A DNA stretch of 64,000 nucleotides from Ricinus communis (taxonomy: Eukaryota; Streptophyta; Magnoliopsida; Malpighiales; Euphorbiaceae). Under the pieces are notes generated by a model that saw only the letters and a list, made by a program, of their open reading frames with translations, was not told the origin of the DNA and made no database searches. Of this stretch, positions 23,480-35,748 are shown one piece after another. Every line of letters begins with the position of its first letter. Position 1 is the stretch's first letter. Made by a program: the position numbers and the translations under genes. The stretch is from assembly GCF_019578655.1 (NCBI RefSeq), contig NC_063261.1:6580446-6644445 (forward strand), given 5' to 3'.

Positions 23480-24536
23480 TAGTAGGTTTTGTCCACTCTC
23501 TAATTACTTTTACTTTTTCTTGATCAACATGAATTCCCTTGTCATTAACAATATATCCAAGAAAAGTAATTTAATTAGTGCAAAAAGTGCATTTCTTAAG
23601 ATTAGCATATAATGTCTCTTGCCTTAACACATCAAAAACCAGCTTTAAGTGTATTACATGCTCATCTAAAGATTTGCTATACACAAGAATATCATCAAAA
23701 TAAACCACTACAAACTTTCCAATGAAAGCGCGAAACATGATTCATCAATCGCATAAAAGTACTTGGAGCATTAGTTAAACCAAACGGTATGACTAACCAC
23801 TCATATAATCCATGTTTTGTTTTGAAAGCGGTTTTCCATTCATCACCCTCACGCATTCTTATTTGATGATATCCAGATTTTAAATCCACTTTAGAAAACA
23901 CACAAGCACCGTGCAATTCATCCAACATGTCATCTAGCCTAGGTATAGGATGGCGATACTTTACCGTTATTTTGTTGACGGCCGACAATCAACACACATC
24001 CTCCATGAACCATCTTTCTTAGGCACTAAAATTACAGGAACCGCACAAGGACTCATGCTTTCTCTTACGTACCCCTTATCCATAAGCTCACTCACTTGCC
24101 TTTGGATTTCTTTTGTCTCCTCGGGGTTGCATCTATATGCTGGCCTATTAGGTATGCTTGCACCCGGAATGAAATCAATTTGATGTTCAATTCCTCGAAT
24201 TGGTGGTAATCCTTTAGGCACATCTTCGGGAAATAGCTCTTCATATTCCTGCAAAAGCTCAAGAACAACACAAGGCAAATCCTTATTAAGATCATTAGAA
24301 ATCATTAAAACTTCCTTGTACATGAGTACAAGTAAGGGCTGCCTCAAGGTTAGTGTTCTCCTCACATCACTTGGCTTTGCATACACATTCATCTTTCTTT
24401 CACTCTCATCTCCCTTGTTTTCTCTCACCTTGTGTTTCCCATTACACTCACTTTTACCACTTACCTCACCTTTTTCTTTTTCACTATTTCTTGCTCCCTC
24501 CCTGATATTCCCCATATGAAGATTCAAGCTCTTCAT
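23480..24536 (-). pseudogene. Element E reverse transcriptase (frameshifted)
   Basis: 24536-23967 encodes the protease-RT link and RT N-terminus ([40 protein letters not shown]). 23988-23695 encodes the palm start ([27 protein letters not shown]). A frameshift near 23740 separates the YFDD region, which is still readable in another frame (about 23700-23670). Three small breaks in about 1 kb suggest decay or base-call error rather than large damage. Confidence 0.88.
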
Positions 24537-24562
24537 ATTGTTGTTTAATTCTCACTTGATCA

Positions 24563-25192
24563 TCAAAATGGCCTTGGGAGGTAATGGTCCAAGATTGAAC
24601 TTTTGTCCATCAATAGTCGGGAATATCGATTCTTGAACCCATCATAAATCACACGCCTATCATATTGCCAAGGTCTTCCCAATAAAACATGTCCGGCATA
24701 CATGGGAACCACATCACAAAGCACCTCATCCTTATATCTCCCAATGGAAAAAGAAATTAGCACTTGCTTATTTACCTTCACAACACCACTATCATTCAAC
24801 CATTGCAACTTGTAAGGCCTTGGGTGTTTGGTAGTTGGTAATTTCAATTTCTCCACAAGCAAAGTACTAGCAACATTAGTACAACTTCCACTATCAACAA
24901 TCATGTTACACAACTTATTAGCAATTAGACAATGAGTATGAAACAAATTCTCACGCTGCTCTCCATGTTCATCGTGTTTACATTGCAAACTAAGTGTGCG
25001 TTGTACTACTAACACATCCCCTTTAGCATACTCAACATCACTAACATCCTCTAAAGTTGGCATGTCATCATTCTCATCATCATTTTCATTTTCACTTTCA
25101 GATTCAACAATTCCATCTCTAACAATCATGGTCCTCTTATTAGGGCAATCACGTGCATAATGACCATGTCCAAGACACTTAAAACACTTCAA
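24563..25192 (-). pseudogene. Element E nucleocapsid zinc knuckle and aspartic protease
   Basis: A 209-codon frame starts in the CCHC knuckle (CFKCLGHGHYARDC, fitting CX2CX4HX4C). An acidic linker (ESESENENDDENDD) follows, then the retropepsin with DSGSCTNVAS as active site and ILLGRP-like HVLLGRPWQYD as the C-terminal motif. Usual order for a chromovirus Gag-Pol. It is separated from Gag upstream and RT downstream only by small frame breaks. Confidence 0.88.
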
Positions 25193-25282
25193 GCTTCTAG
25201 ATTGATTAGCTTGATTCTCAACTTTGTTTTGCTGCCTATTTCATTTTTATTCTTATTCTCATCCACTTTAGGCTTAGCAAAT

Positions 25283-26181
25283 TTATAATCCTTTTACTCC
25301 AATTCGATTTCCAATTAGAAGAACTAGAACTCGAATTAAGTTTAGAATCAAACTTACTTGCACCTTTCGCTTGAGTTGCCTTTCAATTTTCATGGCCACA
25401 TTCACCATGTCCTCAAGCTCCACATAATGTTGCAACTCCACAAGATCAGCAATATTCTTGTTTAGACCATTCAAGAATCTTGCCATGGTAGCCTCTCTAT
25501 CCTCCTCCATATTTGCTTTAATCATAGCCATTTCCATTTCTTTGTGGTACTCCTCCACACTCATGGTTCCTTGCCTTAGAGTTTGCAATCGTTGATGCAA
25601 ATCTCTATAGTAATAGTTAGGAATGAACCTCTTCCTCATGATGCGTTTCATCTCCATCCATGACCCTACGGGTCTTTCTCCATTCGTCTCCTTTCCTACA
25701 CAATTGATGCCACCAAACACTAGCGTAATCACAAAACTCAACGGCAGCAAGTTTTACCTTTTCTCCTCCGAATAGTTATGGCATTCGAAGATCATCTCCA
25801 CCTTTGCTCCCATTCCAAGTAGACATCAGGATCATTCTTTCCTTGAAAGGAAGGAATTTTCATTTTGATGCTGCCTAGGTTGCGATCTACACCATCTTGC
25901 CTTGATCTCCTATTGTGTCTCCTAGGATGGTCATCTCCACCAAAAGTGGTTGCTTGGTCATCCTCCAAATCATCTTCGGCATCATAATCCTCTTGTTCAA
26001 AGGCTAGTTGCCTTTCTCTTCTAGGCTCATTTTGAATTCTTGTAATAGTTTCACCTTGCCTTCTCACACTTTCAACAACATCATCCATTCGCCTATACAT
26101 TCTTTCAAACTCTTTTTGCATTGCTTGCAAAGTTTGCTCAATGGATGCTCCAACACTACTTGAAACTTGTTCTTTTGACAT
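25283..26181 (-). pseudogene. Element E Gag
   Basis: 26181-25792 encodes the Gag N-terminus (MSKEQVSSSVGAS, heptad-rich MQKEFERMYRRMDDVVESV, acidic AEDDLEDDQ, then LGSIKMKIPSFQGKNDPDVY, the usual start of the capsid-like domain). 25750-25283 encodes the capsid part (RKRFIPNYYYRDLHQRLQ, MSVEEYHKEMEM, ATMARFLNGLN). A frameshift near 25790-25740 separates them. The start Met at 26181 matches the position in copy 1. Gag forms the virus-like particle in the cytoplasm. Confidence 0.85.
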
Positions 26182-26798
26182 TGCGCGAAAAACCTGAAAA
26201 ACAAGTTAGTATAGCCTCACAAGAACACTCGCTCGCGTGTGTCTCTCAATTAAAATGTCACACCGCTCGTGTTTCACTCAAAGTTTTGGCTTTTCTCGAT
26301 GCTAGTCTCACCACTATTGCCTTTTACCTCTCTTGCTTTTGCTTTAGGTTCTTAGATGAACTAAATCACCTAAACAAACCAAATCAGATTATGGCAATTC
26401 AATGGAGTGAAAAGAAAAAAAAAAGGTTGGTCTAGATTAAGTTGTTAGGTCACGCCAAATTTAAAGTAGCTAGACACAAGAAAGCAATAAAATAAAATAA
26501 TAGAATAGGATTTCTATGCCGCCCAAACTTTCTTTTTTTTTTTTTTTGATCTTCTGATTCTTTTTTTTTAATGATAATAACACAAGTGAAAAGAAATTAT
26601 GAACAACACAATTTTTTTTTTTTAGCAAGGGACAACGAAGTTTTACTTTATGCGCACAAAGGTGTAAACTTTGAAAAGAAAGAGTACTTAGAAGGAAAAT
26701 ATTGAAACAAGAAGAATTTGGCACAAAAAAAATAAAGAAGATGAGAAACTTTAATAACACACAGAACACAAAGATAAGCAAACCTCAACTTGAAGCAA
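26182..26798 (-). other. Element E leader (non-coding)
   Basis: Untranslated leader between primer site and gag. It is A/T-rich with homopolymer tracts near 26532-26546, 26566-26572 and 26611-26621. The ORF predicted through these tracts is low-complexity and not conserved. Nothing else is visible. Confidence 0.75.
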
Positions 26799-26810
26799 GC
26801 TCTGATACCA
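26799..26810 (-). promoter_or_regulatory. Element E primer-binding site (tRNA-iMet)
   Basis: The minus strand reads TGGTATCAGAGC two bases after the LTR end. This is the standard complement of the initiator tRNA-Met 3' end used to prime minus-strand DNA by many plant LTR elements. Confidence 0.92.
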
Positions 26811-26812
26811 AA

Positions 26813-27687
26813 TGATAGGAAATCATCATCTTAGCAACCACACACCCCAATAACTAATGATTTATGATACATATGGAATGCAAGAAAACACCCTCCAATC
26901 AAGATGATTCCAAAACCCAAGGATCTCATCAAGTGAAGTTAGGAAAAACTAGTTCCAACAATGAAACTAGCACTTGAATTCAACTCCAAACGCCACAAAC
27001 CAAGTATGATTTGATAAGTTAAGAATCAAACACAAGATTTTGGTTAGAGAACGCCACAAACTAAAAATAGTTTGATAAGTTCAAAGTTCATGCAAGAACT
27101 TAAGCAAAAACACTCACAAAGAGCAAACAAAGATTATCATTCAAAATTCTATATTTACAAATGGATTTGGCTTTGATATTTATAGCCAAAACAAGACAAA
27201 GAAACCTAAATGGATGTCTTTTGAGCTTCCCCATGTTTTTCCCTTTAATTCCCCTTAAAACTTATTAAAAGTGGCTGTTTTTACATTGATGTCACTCATT
27301 TTTGTAACTCCCAAATGACAACTAATTATGTGTATCCATTTTGTAACTCCAAATTATGACTAATTATGTGCACCTATTTTGTAACTCTAAAAGACAACTA
27401 ATCACACCATAACTTAAGAGAAACCTAATAAAATGAAAATAAAAAAAAGGCTTCAAATGAATCTTATTGGACCTATGAGTTCAGCCCAAACTTATTGCAC
27501 TAAATTGATGATTTTGGATCCTTTTTGCAATCCTAAATCTTGGACTGAGCCTTGTTGTGTTTGAACACTCCAAATGTCTTTAATTAAGCCCAACAAAGCT
27601 TCTTGCATACTTTTGGACTTGGATCTTGTCATTGGACCTCCTTGAAAGCTTAAAGGATCATTTGTAATTCTTGTCTTTATTGCATCA
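26813..27687 (-). repeat. 5' LTR of element E (copy 2)
   Basis: 875 bp, TG (27687) to CA (26813) on the minus strand. It has a TATAAATA box near 27184 and encodes the basic tail GGPMTRSKSKSMQEAL near its start (27492-27716 frame). It lies inside element F's 5' LTR. CTAAG at 27688-27692 is a candidate target-site duplication whose partner is not visible. The element has no matching E-type 3' LTR here. Confidence 0.85.
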
Positions 27688-29260
27688 CTAAGTATGTCCA
27701 TGAGGAAGGTTAACACGGCCGTGTTGGATTCAACACTGGCCGTGTTCCCAATATGGCCACCAACACGGCAGTATTGGCTGCATCAAACATCAAAGAAAAA
27801 AGAGGTTTTTAGGGAGCACGGCCACAGAGAGTAACACGGGCATCAACACCATAACGTGTTGAGAACACGGGCATCAACACGGCCATGTTCATGGCAGCTG
27901 GTCAAATTCATTTAAAAAGAAAGAAAAGAAAAAAAGGGAGGCAGCTAGGGTTAGAATGTCCAAAACTCATCTTTTTCTCTGTCTAAGGGTTTTCTGAGTT
28001 GAAACTAAGAGAAAAGGAGACTTGGATCAAGCTTTCACTTGGATTCTCTTCGAAGATCAAAGATTGGCGAGGATTGTCGATTGGTTTCAATCCGAGTAAG
28101 AGGAACAAGAATCGATCCAAAATTGGGCACGAGGAATTAGAGCTATTTACTCTCATCCAAGGGTGTATTTGGGTTCATCTACCTTTACTCATTTTTTGTA
28201 ATTGAATTCTTGTTGGTTGTGATTATGAACATGATTAGCTAAACTTATTAACCCATGGGGTTCTTTATCTAGGTATTTTTGTACTTCAATTTTGAATTGA
28301 ATGTATTGATTGTCAATATTGGTTTGCAATGGAAGTATTTATTGATTTGTTCTTCATATCTTGTTGAATGATTTTTGAAATTTGAATGATCTTGAGAAAG
28401 ACTTTTAGGTTTGGATTGTCCTTTGCAACCTAGAATTGAATTCGCCTAGAGATAGGGTGTTCGTTCTACCGGATTGAGAATTAACAACTCTCAATAGTGT
28501 TAAATGGTACATAATGCTAATTTGGGTAATTAGAGTTAGGAAGAGATTTCAACCTAATTAATCTAAGTTAAGATGTTAGTGTCCTTGAGAAAGGCATTAA
28601 TTGTAGAGATTTTCCCACGAAAATTAGATTCAATCAATCAATTCCACCCTTAGCTTCCATTCCTTAGAGACAAGAATTCCCAAAGGGTTATTCCTTTACT
28701 TGAATTAATCATTCCCTAGTATACGTAGTTCGACAACAATTAGAGTAGCTATTAGTTAATTTAGAAATTATTCATTAACACCATTTTTTTTTGTGAATAG
28801 ATAATAGAGAAGATTGAGTAGATTTAGGTTCACACGTTCTTTGGGGAATACGACACTTGGTACTCGCCGTTAGCTATACTCCACTCATAGGTACACTGCC
28901 TTAGGTCATAGTCTTGCTTGACTTAGCACACATCAAAGCATATAGTAAGTAAGGCAGTAGTTGATGCATTAAGCGATTAAACACTACCCTTTAAACACTT
29001 TGAGTGATTTAGAGTGAATCTGGTGAGGAGTTGGTTCAGAATAATTTTGTTGAGATAGTATTTTGTGAATTATTGGCATCTTGGTTGTGATACTTGAATT
29101 AATTGCTTCGTTTCTTTTTGTTTGACTTACGCTTGTTAAGGATATGTGCAAGAGCTCTCTAGCTTGTCCGTCAGTTTAAGTGTTGTTCCTTAGTGGTTTA
29201 TTTTCCTTATTTTACTTTTGATTGCTTGAGGACAAGCAATGAGCTAAGTGTGGGGTTATT
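27688..29260 (+). mobile_element. Element F, partial 5' LTR and non-coding interior (copy 2)
   Basis: 27688 to about 28035 matches the 3' LTR of F (29440-29654): GCATGAGGAAG, ACACTGGCCGTGTTCC, AGGAGACTTGGATCAAG. The rest has no ORF over 70 codons that is shared with coding families. The end has TTGCTTGAGGACAAGCAA-like sequence and a polypurine tract AAGTGTGGGGTT (29246-29257). This fits a non-autonomous, non-coding LTR element of the Tat/Athila neighbourhood. The F primer site could not be recognised. Confidence 0.7.
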
Positions 29261-29654
29261 TGATGTGCGTAAAATGCACACATCTAAATGGGATTTTTAA
29301 GATTGATTTTATGGACATTTGGATATGAATTGGTCCCAACACTCACCCTATGCATCTATTTGTGTGCATTAGGTTCAAAAGAAGTCAAAGAATGATAAAG
29401 GGAAGAATTGGAGCATAATTGGACGTCAAAGCTGCCGAAAAAAGCTAAGTACGAGCATGAGGAAGCTGAACATGGCCGTGTTGGTTTCAACACTGGCCGT
29501 GTTCCTAACACGGGTACCAAAACGGCCGTTTTGGGTGCATTAGACATCAAAGAAGAAGAGGCGTTAGGGAGCACGACCATATAGAGTAACACGGCCAGGA
29601 ACACCAAACGGTGTTCCCAACACGGCCAAGAAAGGAGACTTGGATCAAGGTTTC
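29261..29654 (+). repeat. Element F 3' LTR, cut by element A
   Basis: Begins TGATGTGCGTAAAATGCAC right after the polypurine tract and carries several CGGCCGT palindromic motifs (GGCCGTGTTGG, AACGGCCGTTTTGG). It stops at GTTTC where family-A LTR sequence (TGTTAAG) begins. The other half of this LTR should lie beyond A's 5' end but is not in the window. Confidence 0.75.
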
Positions 29655-30351
29655 TGTTAAGAACCTCCAAGGATTAGAACCACGAACCCTAATGATTATG
29701 AACCCGTGAATTACTATCTTAGAAACCCAAGAACAAATTGAGTTTCAAAACCCAAGAACCGCTTAAATCAGATTGCAAGGTATGGTTGATCAAGATCAGA
29801 ACCTAAAGAAAACTAAGTTCTTTAAACCCTAACCCTTAACACGCCACAAGGATAGATCAATTCCTTGATAAGTGGTTTATGCATTCAACAAGAATTCAAG
29901 CAAATATGCAAAGAAAACAACTACTATAATTTTATCAAAATTTGAATTCCCAAAACACAACTTAAGGGGCGTTTTTATAGCCACCTAACATAAGAAACCC
30001 TAGTAAAACTATTAACCCTAGCTCGCCACATAAGAAAAATAGGCAATAACATTGTTCTGAACTTAAAGAAGAGATTTCAGCCCACATTAGTCTTCATGTA
30101 TTTGGACTTGCAAAACATTAAATAAAGCCCATTCAGATGTGTCTTTACTTGGGCCTATCCTAGCATGACCAATTGGGCTTCCTTGACTAGCCCAATCTTG
30201 CATATAGCCAATTAAGGCTTCTTGTAGCTTCTTGGACCTTGACCTTGTAATTGGGCCTTGTAGCATGCTCAATGGATCCTTAGCTTTATCTTTGGTTTTC
30301 TTGTTGTCCTCTCCATCAAGTCCATCTTTAAGCTTGGCCATGTCCATATCA
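29655..30351 (-). repeat. Array LTR 1 (original 3' LTR of element A)
   Basis: 697 bp, TG at 30351 to CA at 29655 on the minus strand. TATAAAAA box near 29970-29977. It is preceded on the minus strand by the polypurine tract AAAGAAGGAGGGAA (30352-30365), so it is a true 3' LTR. The left flank is F's 3' LTR (GTTTC). Confidence 0.9.
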
Positions 30352-31686
30352 TTCCCTCCTTCTTTAGGATGATTTGTCCTCGAATCAAGTTCATCACCTA
30401 CATCAAAAGGACTCAAATCAGCTACATTAAATGTACCACTCACATTATACTCACCTTTTAAATCAATCTTGTAGGCATTGTCATTGATCCTCTCAAGGAC
30501 TTGAAATGGACCATCACCCCTCGGACTTAGTTTAGACTTTCTTTGATTTGGGAACCTTTCTTTGCGAAAATGCACCCAAACCCAATCTCCAGGGTTGGAA
30601 TAGCATTGGAATTCGTCCTTTATTAACCCTCTCGGCCACTTTTGCATTTTGCTTCTCAATTCTCTCTTTAACTTGTTTGTGTAGCTTTTAACCAAATCTG
30701 CCTTAGAAGAACCTTCAACACTAACAAGCTTGTTAAGAGGCAAAGGAATCAAATCAATAGGAGTTAAAGGATTAAAACCATATACAATTTCAAATGGTGA
30801 AGTGTGTGTAGTGCTATGAACAGCTCTATTATATGCAAATTCAACATATGGCAACAAATCCTCCCAAGATTTTAAATTCCTAGAAATCAAAGCACGAAGC
30901 AATTGAATCAAAATCCTATTCACAACTTCAGTTTGTCCATCTGTCTGTGGATGGCAAGTAGTAGAATAAAGCAATTTAGTTCCTAACTTACCCCATAGCA
31001 CACGCCAAAAGTGACTTAGAAATTTAACATCTCTATCACTAACAATGGTCTTAGGTACTCCATGCAAACGCACAACTTCTCTAAGAAACAAATCAACAAT
31101 ATGGACAGCATCATCACTTTTATGGCAAAGGATAAAGTGAGCCATTTTACTAAACCTATCCACAACAACAAATATACTATCTCTACCTTTCCTAGTTCTC
31201 GGCAAACCAAGCAAAAAGTCCATAGACAAATCTGTCCAAGGAACATCAGGAATAGGTAAAGGTGTATATAACCCATGGGGTTGTAGTTTGGACTTAGCTT
31301 TCAAACACACGTTTCAGGAATTGGTAAATGCGTTGACCACAAATTTTATGCACATCACGTTTCATGCATGGCCAATAAAAATGCTCAATCAGAATATCAT
31401 AAGTCTTTTGCACCCCAAAATGACCCATTAAACCGCCCCCATGTGCTTCCCTAACCAATACAGCCCGCAAAGAACAATTAGGAATACAAAGGCGATTTTT
31501 CTTGAAAAGAAATCCCTCAAACACATAAAAATCAGTAGAAACAGCCCCATTAGCACAAGTTGTAAACATGCCGCTGAAATCATTATCACTCACATACAAC
31601 TCTTTTATGAACTCGAAGCCCGGCGAATTTAGAATCAAGAGTAGTAAGTAAAGCATACCTTCGAGATAGTGCATCAGCAACCACAT
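30087..31686 (-). pseudogene. Array unit 1: integrase and LTR-encoded Pol tail
   Basis: The longest integrase frame of the array (30087-31310, 407 codons). It has MDFLLGLP (first Asp), [19 protein letters not shown] (second Asp), and [10 protein letters not shown] with the Glu 36 residues later (DX35E spacing). Then come [26 protein letters not shown] and the tail ITRSRSKKLQEAL, which lies inside LTR 1. Two compensating shifts alter about 30 residues near 30600-30680. The zinc finger part (31686-31294, [12 protein letters not shown] start, [12 protein letters not shown]) is in another frame. There is no RT or gag, so it is a fragment. Confidence 0.9.
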
Positions 31687-32382
31687 TGTTAAGAACCTCC
31701 AAGGATTAGAACCACGAACCCTAATGATTATGAACCCGTGAATTACTATCTTAGAAACCCAAGAACAAATTGAGTTTCAAAACCCAAGAACCGCTTAAAT
31801 CAGATTGCAAGGTATGGTTGATCAAGATCAGAACCTAAAGAAAACTAAGTTCTTTAAACCCTAACCCTTAACACGCCACAAGGATAGATCAATTCCTTGA
31901 TAAGTGGTTTATGCATTCAACAAGAATTCAAGCAAATATGCAAAGAAAACAACTACTATAATTTTATCAAAATTTGAATTCCCAAAACACAACTTAAGGG
32001 GCGTTTTTATAGCCACCTAACATAAGAAACCCTAGTAAAACTATTAACCCTAGCTGCCACATAAGAAAAATAGGCAATAACATTGTTCTGAACTTAAAGA
32101 AGAGATTTCAGCCCACATTAGTCTTCATGTATTTGGACTTGCAAAACATTAAATAAAGCCCATTCAGATGTGTCTTTACTTGGGCCTATCCTAGCATGAC
32201 CAATTGGGCTTCCTTGACTAGCCCAATCTTGCATATAGCCAATTAAGGCTTCTTGTAGCTTCTTGGACCTTGACCTTGTAATTGGGCCTTGTAGCATGCT
32301 CAATGGATCCTTAGCTTTATCTTTGGTTTTCTTGTTGTCCTCTCCATCAAGTCCATCTTTAAGCTTGGCCATGTCCATATCA
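31687..32382 (-). repeat. Array LTR 2
   Basis: 696 bp, bounded by CACAT (31682-31686) on the left and the polypurine tract on the right. Carries CTGCC at 32055-32059 where LTR 1 has CTCGCC. Confidence 0.9.
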
Positions 32383-33714
32383 TTCCCTCCTTCTTTAGGA
32401 TGATTTGTCCTCGAATCAAGTTCATCACCTACATCAAAAGGACTCAAATCAGCTACATTAAATGTACCACTCACATTATACTCACCTTTTAAATCAATCT
32501 TGTAGGCATTGTCATTGATCCTCTCAAGGGACTTGAAATGGACCATCACCCCTCGGACTTAGTTTAGACTTTCTTTGATTTGGGAACCTTTCTTTGCGAA
32601 ATGCACCCAAACCCAATCTCCAGTTGGAATAGCATTGGAATTCGTCCTTTATTAACCCTCTCGGCCACTTTTGCATTTTGCTTCTCAATTCTCTCTTTAA
32701 CTTGTTTGTGTAGCTTTTTAACCAAATCTGCCTTAGAAGAACCTTCAACACTAACAAGCTTGTTAAGAGGCAAAGGAATCAAATCAATAGGAGTTAAAGG
32801 ATTAAAACCATATACAATTTCAAATGGTGAAGTGTGTGTAGTGCTATGAACAGCTCTATTATATGCAAATTCAACATATGGCAACAAATCCTCCCAAGAT
32901 TTTAAATTCCTAGAAATCAAAGCACGAAGCAATTGAATCAAAATCCTATTCACAACTTCAGTTTGTCCATCATCATGGATGGCAAGTAGTAGAATAAAGC
33001 AATTTAGTTCCTAACTTACCCCATAGCACACGCCAAAAGTGACTTAGAAATTTAACATCTCTATCACTAACAATGGTCTTAGGTACTCCATGCAAACGCA
33101 CAACTTCTCTAAGAAACAAATCAACAATATGGACAGCATCATCACTTTTATGGCAAAGGATAAAGTGAGCCATTTTACTAAACCTATCCACAACAACAAA
33201 TATACTATCTCTACCTTTCCTAGTTCTCGGCAAACCAAGCAAAAAGTCCATAGACAAATCTGTCCAAGGAACATCAGGAATAGGTAAAGGTGTATATAAC
33301 CCATGGGGTTGTAGTTTGGACTTAGCTTTCAAACACACGTTTGAGGAATTGGTAAATCGCGTTGACCACAAATTTTATGCACATCACGTTTCATGCATGG
33401 CCAATAAAAATGCTCAATCAGAATATCATAAGTCTTTTGCACCCCAAAATGACCCATTAAACCGCCCCCATGTGCTTCCCTAACCAATACAGCCCGCAAA
33501 GAACAATTAGGAATACAAAGGCGATTTTTCTTGAAAAGAAATCCCTCAAACACATAAAAATCAGCAGAAACAGCCCCATTAGCACAAGTTGTAAACATGC
33601 CGCTGAAATCATTATCACTCACATACAACTCTTTTATGAACTCGAAGCCCAGCAATTTAGAATCAAGAGTAGTAAGTAAAGCATACCTTCGAGATAGTGC
33701 ATCAGCAACCACAT
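32118..33714 (-). pseudogene. Array unit 2: integrase fragment (three frame breaks)
   Basis: The same content as unit 1, read in four frames: 33714-33329 (zinc finger), 33371-32973 (first and second catalytic Asp), 32953-32564 (Glu region onward), 32549-32118 (tail). The HPQTDGQTE motif region is altered near 32970-32982. An extra G near 32529 shifts the tail. Confidence 0.88.
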
Positions 33715-34410
33715 TGTTAAGAACCTCCAAGGATTAGAACCACGAACCCTAATGATTATGAACCCGTGAATTACTATCTTAGAAACCCAAGAACAAATTG
33801 AGTTTCAAAACCCAAGAACCGCTTAAATCGGATTGCAAGGTATGGTTGATCAAGATCGGAACCTAAAGAAAACTAAGTTCTTTAAACCCTAACCCTTAAC
33901 ACGCCACAAGGATAGATCAATTCCTTGATAAGTGGTTTATGCATTCAACAAGAATTCAAGCAAATATGCAAAGAAAACAACTACTATAATTTTATCAAAA
34001 TTTGAATTCCCAAAACACAACTTAAGGGGCGTTTTTATAGCCACCTAACATAAGAAACCCTAGTAAAACTATTAACCCTAGCTCGCCACATAAGAAAAAT
34101 AGGCAATAACATTGTTCGAACTTAAAGAAGAGATTTCAGCCCACATTAGTCTTCATGTATTTGGACTTGCAAAACATTAAATAAAGCCCATTCAGATGTG
34201 TCTTTACTTGGGCCTATCCTAGCATGACCAATTGGGCTTCCTTGACTAGCCCAATCTTGCATATAGCCAATTAAGGCTTCTTGTAGCTTCTTGGACCTTG
34301 ACCTTGTAATTGGGCCTTGTAGCATGCTCAATGGATCCTTAGCTTTATCTTTGGTTTTCTTGTTGTCCTCTCCATCAAGTCCATCTTTAAGCTTGGCCAT
34401 GTCCATATCA
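33715..34410 (-). repeat. Array LTR 3
   Basis: 696 bp. Carries CGG in place of CAG at two places (about 33828 and 33857) and CTCGCC near 34081. Confidence 0.9.
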
Positions 34411-35748
34411 TTCCCTCCTTCTTTAGGATGATTTGTCCTCGAATCAAGTTCATCACCTACATCAAAAGGACTCAAATCAGCTACATTAAATGTACCACTC
34501 ACATTATACTCACCTTTTAAATCAATCTTGTAGGCATTGTCATTGATCCTCTCAAGGGACTTGAAATGGACCATCACCCCTCGGACTTAGTTTAGACTTT
34601 CTTTGATTTGGGAACCTTTCTTTGCGAAAATGCACCCAAACCCAATCTCCAGGTTGGAATAGCATTGGAATTCGTCCTTTATTAACCCTCTCGGCCACTT
34701 TTGCATTTTGCTTCTCAATTCTCTCTTTAACTTGTTTGTGTAGCTTTTTAACCAAATCTGCCTTAGAAGAACCTTCAACACTAACAAGCTTGTTAAGAGG
34801 CAAAGGAATCAAATCAATAGGAGTTAAAGGATTAAAACCATATACAATTTCAAATGGTGAAGTGTGTGTAGTGCTATGAACAGCTCTATTATATGCAAAT
34901 TCAACATATGGCAACAAATCCTCCCAAGATTTTAAATTCCTAGAAATCAAAGCACGAAGCAATTGAATCAAAATCCTATTCACAACTTCAGTTTGTCCAT
35001 CTGTCTGTGGATGGCAAGTAGTAGAATAAAGCAATTTAGTTCCTAACTTACCCCATAGCACACGCCAAAAGTGACTTAGAAATTTAACATCTCTATCACT
35101 AACAATGGTCTTAGGTACTCCATGCAAACGCACAACTTCTCTAAGAAACAAATCAACAATATGGACAGCATCATCACTTTTATGGCAAAGGATAAAGTGA
35201 GCCATTTTACTAAACCTATCCACAACAACAAATATACTATCTCTACCTTTCCTAGTTCTCGGCAAACCAAGCAAAAAGTCCATAGACAAATCTGTCCAAG
35301 GAACATCAGGAATAGGTAAAGGTGTATATAACCCATGGGGTTGTAGTTTGGACTTAGCTTTCAAACACACGTTTGGGGAATTGGTAAATCGCGTTGACCA
35401 CAAATTTTATGCACATCACGTTTCATGCATGGCCAATAAAAATGCTCAATCAGAATATCATAAGTCTTTTGCACCCCAAAATGACCCATTAAACCGCCCC
35501 CATGTGCTTCCCTAACCAATACAGCCCGCGAAAGAACAATTAGGAATACAAAGGCGATTTTTCTTGAAAAGAAATCCCTCAAACACATAAAAATCAGCAG
35601 AAACAGCCCCATTAGCACAAGTTGTAAACATGCCGCTGAAATCATTATCACTCACATACAACTCTTTTATGAACTCGGAAGCCCGGCAATTTAGAATCAA
35701 GAGTAGTAAGTAAAGCATACCTTCGAGATAGTGCATCAGCAACCACAT
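34146..35748 (-). pseudogene. Array unit 3: integrase fragment
   Basis: 35403-34552 is a continuous 283-codon integrase with all of [15 protein letters not shown] and [10 protein letters not shown], giving a complete D,D(35)E set, followed by correct [15 protein letters not shown]. An extra G near 34557 shifts the C-terminal tail (34577-34146) out of frame. The zinc finger is in a third frame (35748-35361). Confidence 0.9.

Noticed and set aside
26470..26781. 103-codon low-complexity Phe/Leu/Lys ORF
   Set aside because: Made by homopolymer tracts in the E leader; not conserved in copy 1.
26799..26810. tRNA-Met gene
   Set aside because: Only 12 bases complementary to the tRNA 3' end; they are primer-binding sites beside LTRs.
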